A DNA stretch of 7,382 nucleotides. It comes from UBA4582 sp047630175. Lineage in GTDB: Bacteria; Pseudomonadota; Gammaproteobacteria; Pseudomonadales; Azotimanducaceae. The DNA is taken from NCBI GenBank assembly GCA_047630175.1, contig JBLHVI010000126.1, positions 1-7,382 of the forward strand, read 5' to 3'. The notes below the pieces were generated by a model, which did no database searches, was not told where the DNA came from, and saw only the letters and a list, made by a program, of their open reading frames with translations. This document shows positions 1 to 6,194 of the stretch, piece by piece; within the stretch, counting starts at the first letter, position 1, and each line of letters starts with the position of its first letter. The position numbers and the translations under genes are program-made.

Positions 1-1122
1 GAGCAAGCGCTGGCTGAGCAACACGTTGCCGTTAATGTTGTTAGCGACCATGATGATGTTTCCATGATCATGTACACATCCGGCACTACCGGTCACCCTA
101 AAGGCGCCCTGATAACGCACGGTATGACTTTTTTCAATTGCGTGAACTTGGGCATTCCCGCAGGTATTTCCACCAAGGCTGTGCAGTTGGTGGTGTTGCC
201 TTTGTTTCACACGGGAGGTCTCAATTGCTATGCCAATCCGATCTTGCACGCGGGTGGTCAGATCATGCTTATGCGCGACTTTGAGCCAGGTCGTGCTCTG
301 CAAGTGTTGGGGGACAAGCGCTTAGGTGTTACCCACTTTTTCGCTGTTCCGGCACCGTACCAGTTTATGCTCCAGCACGCTGATTTTGAGGCAACGGACT
401 TAAGTCGCTTGGAGGCCGCTGGAGTCGGTGGTGCACCCTGCGCCGAGGCAATATTGTCCGGTTGGATTGGGCGTGGTGTCCCTCTGATTCAAGGCTGGGG
501 AATGACGGAAACCAGCCCCGGTGGGATCGCCCTAGATGCTGAAGATGCGTTGCGGAAAATCGGTTCGACGGGTAAGGCCCTTTTGCACACAGAGATTAAA
601 ATTATTGATGACCAAGGCAACGAAGTATCTGCCGGTGAAGTGGGCGAGTTACTGATTCGAGGTCCGAATATTACGCCAGGTTATTGGAATAATCCCGAGG
701 CGACCGCCAAGACATTCACGGATGACTGGTTGATGACGGGCGACGCCGCACGTTGTGATGATGAAGGGTTTGTATTTATTGTCGATCGTTGGAAAGACAT
801 GTACATCACTGGTGGTGAGAATGTTTACCCCGCCGAGGTTGAAAATATTCTGTATCAACTGCCGCAGATCGCTGAAGCAGCTATTATCGGTGTGCCGAGC
901 GATCGGTGGGGTGAGACAGGCAAGGCCGTTCTAGTGCTCAAATCAGGAAGTGCGATCAGCTCAGAAGAAGTCATCGCTCACTGCCTAGCAAATCTAGCAA
1001 AATTCAAGGTGCCCCAGAGTGTCGAATTTATTGACGCCCTGCCACGTAATGCCACGGGTAAAGTGCTTAAGCGTACCCTGCGCGAGCAGTACGTGGGAAG
1101 CCAAGCGCCGGCTATCTCTTGA
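1..1122 (+). CDS. AMP-forming acyl-CoA synthetase (ANL superfamily), 5' end missing
   Basis: This is the C-terminal part of an adenylate-forming ligase that activates a carboxylic acid with ATP to an acyl-AMP and transfers the acyl group to coenzyme A. The frame is open from base 1, so the start lies outside the window; 373 residues are present, and roughly 150 are missing compared with the usual 500-550. Visible core motifs, numbered from the first codon: the P-loop YTSGTTGHPKG at 25-35, GWGMTET at 165-171, the ribose-binding Asp in TGD at 246-248, the hinge RWKD at 263-266 followed by GGENVYPAEVE, and NATGK with the likely catalytic lysine K354. All key residues are intact, so the enzyme should be active. 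The sequence resembles fatty-acid or aromatic-acid CoA ligases, but the substrate cannot be assigned. The gene ends in TGA 13 bp from the convergent selO stop. Confidence 0.93.
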   Translation, partial: EQALAEQHVAVNVVSDHDDVSMIMYTSGTTGHPKGALITHGMTFFNCVNLGIPAGISTKAVQLVVLPLFHTGGLNCYANPILHAGGQIMLMRDFEPGRALQVLGDKRLGVTHFFAVPAPYQFMLQHADFEATDLSRLEAAGVGGAPCAEAILSGWIGRGVPLIQGWGMTETSPGGIALDAEDALRKIGSTGKALLHTEIKIIDDQGNEVSAGEVGELLIRGPNITPGYWNNPEATAKTFTDDWLMTGDAARCDDEGFVFIVDRWKDMYITGGENVYPAEVENILYQLPQIAEAAIIGVPSDRWGETGKAVLVLKSGSAISSEEVIAHCLANLAKFKVPQSVEFIDALPRNATGKVLKRTLREQYVGSQAPAIS

Positions 1123-1135
1123 TGGTGGGTTAGTA

Positions 1136-2578
1136 TCAGGTGCCGCAGAAAGTGTTTTTTACTATTTCGTCAGCAGCTGGTGGCTGACTGAATTTGGTGT
1201 CACTGTACTGCGCATCATAGGGTTGAGCTAATACGTCTACGAGTGCATGAAAGGCCGAAAAATCATTGCTGTCGGTGGCAGCATTGATCGCCGCCTCAAT
1301 CAGGTGATTGCGCGGTATGCAAATTGGGTTAGTCATTTGCATCAAGGCATAGTCCGGTTGTTGGGTTTCCCCCGCGCGACATCGCTCTAACCAACGAGTT
1401 TTCCAAGGTGCAAGGTTCTCGTCGAGATGTGAATGCTGCTGCGGGTCGCTGAGCTGGCGAAAGGTCAGCGTAAAATCCAGTGATTGCGCCTCCATTAGTC
1501 CCAATAAATCGCCAATCAAAACCTCATCGCCGGGCGTGAATTGTCTTAAGCCAATTTTATGCGCCATGCCTGATAAGTAGTCATGATGGTACTGTATTGA
1601 GAATGCCTCGAGGGCGCCGCGGGCCAGTTTAACAGCCTGCTCTTGGTCCTGGTGCAGCAGTGGTAGCAGTGACTGTGCCAGCACCATCAAGTTCCAGTGG
1701 GCAATATCGGGCTGCTTGTTGTAGGCGTAGCGACCACCTCGGTCAATAGAGCTGTAGACTTGCGCAGGGTTAAACGTATCCATGAAGGCGCAAGGACCAT
1801 AATCGATGGTTTCAGCCGACAGCAGCATGTTATCAGTATTCAGCACGCCGTGGATAAAGCCCACACACTGCCAGTTGGCTGCTAGCCCAGCGATACGCTT
1901 GATCACTGCTTCAAGAAGTCCTAGGTACGGATTTGACGCATCTGCCGTCGCCGGGTAGTGACGCTCAATAACGTGATCTGCCAGAATTTTTAGGGCGTGC
2001 TCGTCCTTGCGTACAGCAAAGAATTCAAAAGTGCCGATACGGATGTGGCTGGCGGCGACACGCGTCAAAACGGCCCCCGGCAGTTCAGATTCGCGGTACA
2101 CTGGCTCGCCCGTGGTGACGGCGGCGAGACTGCGGGTGGTAGCAATACCGAGGGCTGCCATGGCTTCTGAGACGATATACTCGCGCAATATCGGCCCCAA
2201 CGGTGCGCGTCCGTCACCGCCTCTCGAATAAGGTGTTTGTCCGCTACCTTTGAGCTGAACGTCAAAGCGTGAACCCGCTGGGTCTACAATTTCACCCAGT
2301 AGTACAGCACGACCGTCGCCTAATTGGGGGTTCCAGCTACCAAATTGGTGGCCTGCATACACAGTAGCGATTGGTGCGGCTCCTGCTGGGATTCGATTGC
2401 CGGCAAGAACACTAATACCCTCTGTTGACGCCAGCCAATCCGGGTCAAGACCCAACTGCTCCGCGAGCCCAGTGTTGATTCGAATCAGCTCCGGTGCTGC
2501 CACAGGGGTCGGAAGTTGGGCCTGGTAAAATTTTTCAGGCAGGTGTGCGTACGTATTCTGGAAAGTAGGAGAATTCAT
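1136..2578 (-). CDS. selO: Protein adenylyltransferase SelO (YdiU/UPF0061 family)
   Basis: SelO is a pseudokinase-fold enzyme that binds ATP in a flipped orientation and transfers AMP to Ser, Thr or Tyr of target proteins; in E. coli it is linked to redox homeostasis. The 480 residues match the full bacterial length. Signature stretches: AGHQFGSWNPQLGDGRA at 75-91, VQLKGSGQTPYSRGGDGRA at 107-125 with nucleotide-binding K110, HGVLNTDN at 243-250 with D249 and N250, and DYGP at 259-262 with metal-binding D259. These sit three residues before the residues I recall as K113, D252, N253 and D262 of Pseudomonas syringae SelO. The C-terminus is Cys-Gly-Thr, with C478 where vertebrate SelO has selenocysteine. 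The loop after DYGP has no cysteine at the E. coli Cys-Asn-His-Ser position. The ATG at 2578 gives the conserved N-terminus, but its ribosome site is weak. It may be the last gene of the ydbH operon. Confidence 0.95.
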   Translation of the reverse strand: MNSPTFQNTYAHLPEKFYQAQLPTPVAAPELIRINTGLAEQLGLDPDWLASTEGISVLAGNRIPAGAAPIATVYAGHQFGSWNPQLGDGRAVLLGEIVDPAGSRFDVQLKGSGQTPYSRGGDGRAPLGPILREYIVSEAMAALGIATTRSLAAVTTGEPVYRESELPGAVLTRVAASHIRIGTFEFFAVRKDEHALKILADHVIERHYPATADASNPYLGLLEAVIKRIAGLAANWQCVGFIHGVLNTDNMLLSAETIDYGPCAFMDTFNPAQVYSSIDRGGRYAYNKQPDIAHWNLMVLAQSLLPLLHQDQEQAVKLARGALEAFSIQYHHDYLSGMAHKIGLRQFTPGDEVLIGDLLGLMEAQSLDFTLTFRQLSDPQQHSHLDENLAPWKTRWLERCRAGETQQPDYALMQMTNPICIPRNHLIEAAINAATDSNDFSAFHALVDVLAQPYDAQYSDTKFSQPPAADEIVKNTFCGT

Positions 2579-2623
2579 GGTCGATCACTTTACCACATTT
2601 ACTAAGTGCTGGCGGAGAGAGCG

Positions 2624-2911
2624 TTAGCCGCCTACGCGCTTGCGATAGCTCTCTGCACCGACTTGGTCGGCGCTGATACCATTTCTCTGGCCGATACGCT
2701 CGTAAGCTTCGCGTCGACGTTTGTTGATGTCTTCAACCAGAGCGTTAATGTTAGCCGGGGCTTCGGGTGTCACTTTGATATAGCCCGTGGGTACTTCAAT
2801 CACGTGGCCGGCACGCTTGGCATCATCTAAAGGGGCTGCTGCAGCGTTAAGGCTCAGCGCCAGCAGGGCTGAAAGCAGTAGTGTTTTGATGGTGGTCATC
2901 ATAGTCATCAT
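2624..2911 (-). CDS. ydbL: YdbL family (DUF1318) periplasmic protein
   Basis: This small secreted protein of the DUF1318 family is the third gene of the ydbH-ynbE-ydbL module. In E. coli YdbL is thought to act as a periplasmic chaperone-like partner controlling YnbE assembly with YdbH. A signal peptide is visible: a short polar start, a lysine, then a Leu/Ala-rich core ending in Asn-Ala-Ala-Ala-Ala before PLDDAKRAG. The mature part has the family pattern: the AKRAGHV stretch, a GYIKV segment, and a helical region INKRRREAYERIGQRNG. The protein ends at ESYRKRVGG, so the Gly-Tyr and Gly-x-Trp tail that I recall for longer members is absent. The frame opens at an ATG at 2920, but six in-frame ATGs lie in a 9-bp repeat; AGGA at 2921-2924 is best spaced (9 nt) for 2911, giving 95 residues. 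Starts at 2920, 2917 or 2908 remain possible. Confidence 0.85.
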   Translation of the reverse strand: MMTMMTTIKTLLLSALLALSLNAAAAPLDDAKRAGHVIEVPTGYIKVTPEAPANINALVEDINKRRREAYERIGQRNGISADQVGAESYRKRVGG

Positions 2912-2920
2912 AGTCATCAT
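2894..2920 (-). repeat. Three-copy 9-bp tandem repeat over the ydbL start
   Basis: On the minus strand the unit ATGATGACT occurs twice perfectly (2920-2912 and 2911-2903) and a third time as ATGATGACC (2902-2894). Each unit is three codons, Met-Met-Thr, so copy changes keep the frame but alter the number of start codons and their distance from the Shine-Dalgarno sequence. Confidence 0.9.
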
Positions 2921-2924
2921 TCCT
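2921..2924 (-). promoter_or_regulatory. Shine-Dalgarno sequence of ydbL
   Basis: AGGA on the minus strand overlaps the TAG stop of ynbE and directly touches the first ATG of the ydbL frame. Zero spacing makes that ATG an unlikely start; spacings to the next ATGs are 3, 9 and 12 nt, which favours the one at 2911. Confidence 0.6.
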
Positions 2925-3108
2925 AAAATATATCGGCTTCGTCAGCAAACAAATCTTCCAAATCTTTCGACACGCGGATGAGGATTTCGTGTTGAATCTT
3001 GACGTTAAGATTTATTTCGATGGGCTCTGATGGCGTTTGCACCTGAATCACAGGGGTACAGCCGGCCATCAACAGGGCGGTACTGAGGATCATGTAGCTG
3101 TATTTCAC
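2923..3108 (-). CDS. ynbE: YnbE family outer-membrane lipoprotein
   Basis: YnbE is the outer-membrane partner of YdbH; in E. coli it extends the YdbH beta-structure by strand addition to complete a bridge across the periplasm. The 61-residue length is normal for the family. A lipoprotein signal peptide ends in LMAGC, with C17 as the lipidated residue. Position +2 is Thr rather than Asp, which fits Lol sorting to the outer membrane. The mature part holds the family core PIEINLNVKIQHEILIRV (29-46), with the alternating pattern of beta strands, then an acidic helical tail ending in Phe61. Translation starts at a GTG that overlaps the ydbH TGA stop by four bases (GTGA), so the two are probably translationally coupled. 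No good Shine-Dalgarno sequence is seen. An ATG five codons later would remove the signal-peptide lysine and is less likely. Confidence 0.92.
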   Translation of the reverse strand: MKYSYMILSTALLMAGCTPVIQVQTPSEPIEINLNVKIQHEILIRVSKDLEDLFADEADIF

Positions 3109-5504
3109 TGGGGTTTTACCTCGATAGCTTGCATCGGATTTTGGCGTTTCTGTGATCGATCCTGAATCTTCTTTTCTACATCGTCACTCAGTCTTAAGCT
3201 CCGCAGCAACGTGCCGATATTCTGTTCGACAGAGAGATTAAAGCGAATTTCTCGCCCGGCTGCATAAGCTGGGTTCCTTCCTAGCAACGTGGTATTGGCT
3301 ATCAGATTGCCTGCAGGCGAGTAACTCAGCAACACGGCGAGACTATCGTATTGAAAGTCAGAAAGGGTTTCCAGCACGATCTTGGTTTGCCCCGTTTGCA
3401 GCAACATTTCTCGGGTCACTTCATCCGGCCGGTAACGTATGTAACCCCCCGGCGCGATAGCGTTCAGCTGGCCTTGCTGAATGTTGATAATACCGTCTTG
3501 AATGTGAACGGGGACTGAACCGGTAAGGCGTCCACTGCTGTCGAAATCGTCCCGCTCAAGTGCCAGTATTTGTTGCAGCGACAGATCGTGCAGGGCGAGT
3601 TGAACAAGCCCGGTCTCTGTGACGGGATCAAAACGCCACTGACTTGAGCTGGCGTTGCCCCCGAGCAAGTCGAAAGACAGAGTTTGTCCCGTCAGCATAG
3701 TGCTGCCCGAGTCCATATCCATGTCAATGGCAAAATGCGCGTCGATATCCGTCAGCGGTAGACCCACATCTACCTGAGAGATCTGCAATCGGGCGTCAGT
3801 CGGGCTAACCATGTGTGGCCAGCCGTCCAAGGCCAGCTGCAGGTTTATGCCAGACAGTTGATAGTCATTATAGGTAAAGTCGACGTTGTGCAATTCATAG
3901 CGTGACTCAACCTTTAGTTGGTCAAGGCTTTGCGGCAGCTGCGGCCAGAAGACGCGAGTAGAGCTGGTGAGCTTACCACGCACTTCTTGGAGGCGAGGCA
4001 ACGTCTGCAGTGGTGGAAGTTTCAACACCTCTGACAGTGTAGTGTCGAGGGAAATTTGTAGCTCACCAGTATCTCGCTGCAGGTCATGATTGAGGGACAC
4101 GCTTTGCAGGGGTAGTTGGTAGGCGCGCGCGTTGTTGCTGCTTAAGCGAGCGTGAGTGCTGGAGACCATAATTTGACTGTCCATGGACAGCACGCGTTGT
4201 TGTTCATCATTAACCAGAACGCGCGCGTTACCGGCGCCAGACCAGTTGCCGGCAGCGCGTTCAACACGGCTATCGGTGATGACAGCATCAATCAGCCAAG
4301 TGCCACCATAGCCACCCCTCAAGCTGGCCCGCGGTATTTGGCAGGTAAAGGAGCGGTCGGGTGAGCCGTCACGAAGTGAGCGGTCACTCTGCGAAACGCG
4401 ACAACGAATATCTGGCGTGAGGTTTATTTCAGCATTGTTCAGGTCGGGATAAATGATCCGAGCGCTCATGGGCGTGTTCAGCGTTAGATCAATATGGTCT
4501 CCCTTGCTCGTGAGGCTGAGTGCTAGTGGTGAACTGCTGGTCACTGCGGTCTCGCTCTGCGCTATGCGCCAATTGGCGTTGACCTCGGCGCTGACATGAT
4601 AATTAGCGGTCCGCTGCAGCGCTGATAGCGCCATTGGACTATCGCTTGGCACCGCTGCTGCAAAGCTTATGCGGCCCATGGCCATGTCCAGATCAAGCTG
4701 AATAGGTGCTTGTGACATTTCAGCGAGACTGAATAGCTGGCGCTTGGCGCCGAGCACGAGGCTGCCTTCAATGTCGAGGTCACCGTTAGCGGATCTCTGC
4801 AACTGCGCTTCGACGCTGAGTTGCGCTGGCAGGTGTTGCCTCAAGGTCCGTAAAAGACGAGGTTGACGGGCGCTGGCGTTCTGAGCGGCGATAGTGGCGG
4901 TGACAGTCGTATCGAGGGCTCTATCGATGACCATTGATACCGTTACTTTGCCCTTGACGCTTCGTACAGCCAACTGCGCGCCGGAGTCAGTCTCTGTGGC
5001 ATCTATCGTAAGCTGATCGGTATCACGCTGCCAGCTAACTGCGCCAGCCAGGCAGCCGTCGGCGCAATATTCGACATGATCTATGCTGCCTTGCTGGGTA
5101 AGCTGTCCAAGGCCTGCCGTAAGCAATTGCCATGCTTGGCCAGCGCTGGGTGTCGCGCGGTCCTCTGCTGCCGAAATGGGGTGGTTGGCGGATACTTGCA
5201 ATAGACCTACAGCAATGCGCCATTGAAATTGCCAAGGCGCTAGTTGCTGTAGACTAACATAGCGGGCCTGCAGGCTATGAGTGGCGGTCTGTAGCTTGAT
5301 TTCATCGATAAAGTAGGGAGGGTAAGTCTGCGGCTCGAACGTCAATGTCACCAGTTCCACACCTGTATCGGCTAAAAGCCAGTTTCCGACCAAAGGTAGT
5401 AGGCGAGGTAGCTGCTGCCATAACAACCCGCCGCAGACGAGCAGCATCAGCAGGTGTAACAAGACAGCACGCAAGGCAGAGGTAGTGAGGGCGCGGATCA
5501 GCAT
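3105..5504 (-). CDS. ydbH: YdbH family AsmA-like intermembrane phospholipid transport protein
   Basis: YdbH is one of the AsmA-like proteins (with TamB and YhdP) that in E. coli act redundantly to move phospholipids from the inner to the outer membrane. From the ATG at 5504 the protein has 799 residues, slightly shorter than E. coli YdbH at about 880. Residues 11-29 form one hydrophobic N-terminal membrane anchor. The rest is a long periplasmic region rich in alternating hydrophobic and polar residues, as expected for a lipid-carrying beta groove. The C-terminal 110 or so residues are the most family-like part: GGYIRYRPDE, then LETLSDFQYDSLAVLLSYSP, then LLGRNPAYAAGREIRFNL, ending in a charged helix. 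The frame also extends to a TTG at 5522, but ATG gives a normal short positive N-terminus; neither start has a clear ribosome site. The assignment rests on this C-terminal pattern plus the ynbE and ydbL neighbours. Confidence 0.92.
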   Translation of the reverse strand: MLIRALTTSALRAVLLHLLMLLVCGGLLWQQLPRLLPLVGNWLLADTGVELVTLTFEPQTYPPYFIDEIKLQTATHSLQARYVSLQQLAPWQFQWRIAVGLLQVSANHPISAAEDRATPSAGQAWQLLTAGLGQLTQQGSIDHVEYCADGCLAGAVSWQRDTDQLTIDATETDSGAQLAVRSVKGKVTVSMVIDRALDTTVTATIAAQNASARQPRLLRTLRQHLPAQLSVEAQLQRSANGDLDIEGSLVLGAKRQLFSLAEMSQAPIQLDLDMAMGRISFAAAVPSDSPMALSALQRTANYHVSAEVNANWRIAQSETAVTSSSPLALSLTSKGDHIDLTLNTPMSARIIYPDLNNAEINLTPDIRCRVSQSDRSLRDGSPDRSFTCQIPRASLRGGYGGTWLIDAVITDSRVERAAGNWSGAGNARVLVNDEQQRVLSMDSQIMVSSTHARLSSNNARAYQLPLQSVSLNHDLQRDTGELQISLDTTLSEVLKLPPLQTLPRLQEVRGKLTSSTRVFWPQLPQSLDQLKVESRYELHNVDFTYNDYQLSGINLQLALDGWPHMVSPTDARLQISQVDVGLPLTDIDAHFAIDMDMDSGSTMLTGQTLSFDLLGGNASSSQWRFDPVTETGLVQLALHDLSLQQILALERDDFDSSGRLTGSVPVHIQDGIINIQQGQLNAIAPGGYIRYRPDEVTREMLLQTGQTKIVLETLSDFQYDSLAVLLSYSPAGNLIANTTLLGRNPAYAAGREIRFNLSVEQNIGTLLRSLRLSDDVEKKIQDRSQKRQNPMQAIEVKPQ

Positions 5505-5647
5505 AGTAAAACAGTATCGCAAATTTCGCCGACCGAGTGCGGCTCGATTTAATTATCCATCTATCGTGGCATTCCTCATGCCGCTCTCGGCGGAGTTTTG
5601 CATGCAGTGCTTCCTGCTGCTTATAGCTTGGTTGCAGCTGTTGACGT

Positions 5648-5688
5648 GCAGATTCCTTGATAACTGACCTTGATTGATGGCAATCTGC
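5648..5688. repeat. 7-bp inverted repeat enclosing a CCTTGAT direct repeat
   Basis: GCAGATT at 5648-5654 is the exact reverse complement of AATCTGC at 5682-5688. Between them CCTTGAT occurs twice, at 5655-5661 and 5668-5674, with starts 13 bp apart. This could be a regulator-binding region for the downstream operon, but repeats of this size are near what chance gives in 200 bp. Confidence 0.4.
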
Positions 5689-5709
5689 TCACACCACAGT
5701 TAAGTGAGC
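5687..5709 (+). repeat. 6-bp inverted repeat covering the ribosome site of the [2Fe-2S] subunit gene
   Basis: GCTCAC at 5687-5692 pairs exactly with GTGAGC at 5704-5709 across an 11-nt loop. The right arm overlaps the weak Shine-Dalgarno sequence AAGTGAG (5702-5708) of the gene starting at 5718, so in RNA the hairpin would mask part of the ribosome site. The left arm shares two bases with the right arm of the preceding repeat, so the two stems exclude each other. Confidence 0.4.
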
Positions 5710-5717
5710 CCAACGTC

Positions 5718-6194
5718 ATGTCTATAAAATTCACAATAAATGGTCGAGCTATCGAGGTCGATGTGCCTGTCGATACGCCCCTGCTATGGGTCGTTCGTGA
5801 TGAGCTGGATTTAAAAGGCACCAAATTTGGCTGCGGTATTGGTCTCTGTGGTGCCTGCACTGTGCATGTAGAGGGCAGTGCGCAGCGCTCGTGTATTATT
5901 CCTGTATCAGCGGTTGCAGACAAACAGATCACGACGATCGAGGGGCTCGATGCCAAGGGTCAGCACCCCTTGCAGAAAGCCTGGGTCGAGGCTCAGGCCC
6001 CCCAGTGTGGCTATTGCCAGTCAGGTCAAATCATGCAGGCGGCAACCCTGTTGGCGCAGAACCCCGATCCTACAGACGCGGAAATCGTTGCGGGAATGAA
6101 CGGTAATTTGTGCCGTTGCATGACGTACGGACGCATTAAGTCGGCGGTCAAGATCGCGGCTAAAGAGATGCAAGGAGGGCGCGAAAATGTCTAA
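5718..6194 (+). CDS. [2Fe-2S] small subunit of a molybdenum hydroxylase (isoquinoline 1-oxidoreductase alpha type)
   Basis: This is the electron-transfer subunit of a xanthine oxidase family enzyme; it carries two [2Fe-2S] clusters that take electrons from the molybdenum site of the partner subunit. The 158 residues match the usual 150-160 of IorA-type subunits. The N-terminal plant-ferredoxin domain has C39, C44, C47 and C59 in GCGIGLCGACTVHV and the following strand. The C-terminal helical domain has C97 and C100 in QCGYCQSGQ and C132 and C134 in GNLCRCMTYGRI. All eight cluster ligands are present. ATG at 5718 is chosen because MSIKFTING matches family N-termini; an upstream TTG at 5670 would add 16 unrelated residues. 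The ribosome site AAGTGAG is weak and lies in an inverted repeat. The gene overlaps the large subunit gene by 8 bp. It has no signal peptide. The substrate is unknown. Confidence 0.94.
   Translation: MSIKFTINGRAIEVDVPVDTPLLWVVRDELDLKGTKFGCGIGLCGACTVHVEGSAQRSCIIPVSAVADKQITTIEGLDAKGQHPLQKAWVEAQAPQCGYCQSGQIMQAATLLAQNPDPTDAEIVAGMNGNLCRCMTYGRIKSAVKIAAKEMQGGRENV
6172..6178 (+). promoter_or_regulatory. Shine-Dalgarno sequence of the molybdopterin subunit gene
   Basis: AAGGAGG lies 8 nt before the ATG at 6187, inside the end of the small subunit gene. It is the strongest ribosome site in the window and fixes the start of the large subunit. Confidence 0.85.

Larger units (their letters stand above)
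5505..5717. promoter_or_regulatory. Divergent intergenic region between ydbH and the molybdenum hydroxylase operon
   Basis: Promoters for both directions must lie in or near this 213-bp stretch. For ydbH, GATAAT on the minus strand (plus positions 5552-5557) matches the -10 consensus at five of six bases and would give a leader of about 40 nt, but no recognisable -35 sits at the right distance. For the hydroxylase operon, TTGACG at 5641-5646 (or the base before) looks like a -35 box, yet no -10 follows at 16-18 bp. An imperfect hairpin lies at 5566-5584 (GTGGCAT, loop TCCTC, ATGCCGC). No gene or RNA was recognised. Confidence 0.35.

Noticed and set aside
1151..1190. Hairpin GTCAGC/GCTGAC beside a T6 run as a terminator
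   Set aside because: On the plus strand the T-run precedes the stem, and on the minus strand the stem is followed by A-rich sequence within selO, so neither direction has a stem followed by a T-run.
2065..2265. Short frames on both strands within selO
   Set aside because: They are overlapped completely by a full-length, well-conserved selO frame.
5505..5522. TTG start of ydbH adding six residues
   Set aside because: The ATG at 5504 gives a normal anchor N-terminus, and the TTG has no ribosome site to support it.
5581..5605. GCCG-CTCT-CGGC stem followed by TTTT as a plus-strand terminator
   Set aside because: The stem is only four base pairs and no plus-strand gene ends upstream.
5485..5667. 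60-codon plus-strand open frame with a hydrophobic stretch
   Set aside because: It begins antisense to the ydbH start, has no ribosome site and resembles no family I know; the hydrophobic part can arise by chance from the intergenic bases.
5621..5956. 111-codon minus-strand open frame opposite the small hydroxylase subunit
   Set aside because: It is a reverse-strand shadow of the Fe-S subunit gene, whose cysteine motifs prove the plus strand is coding.
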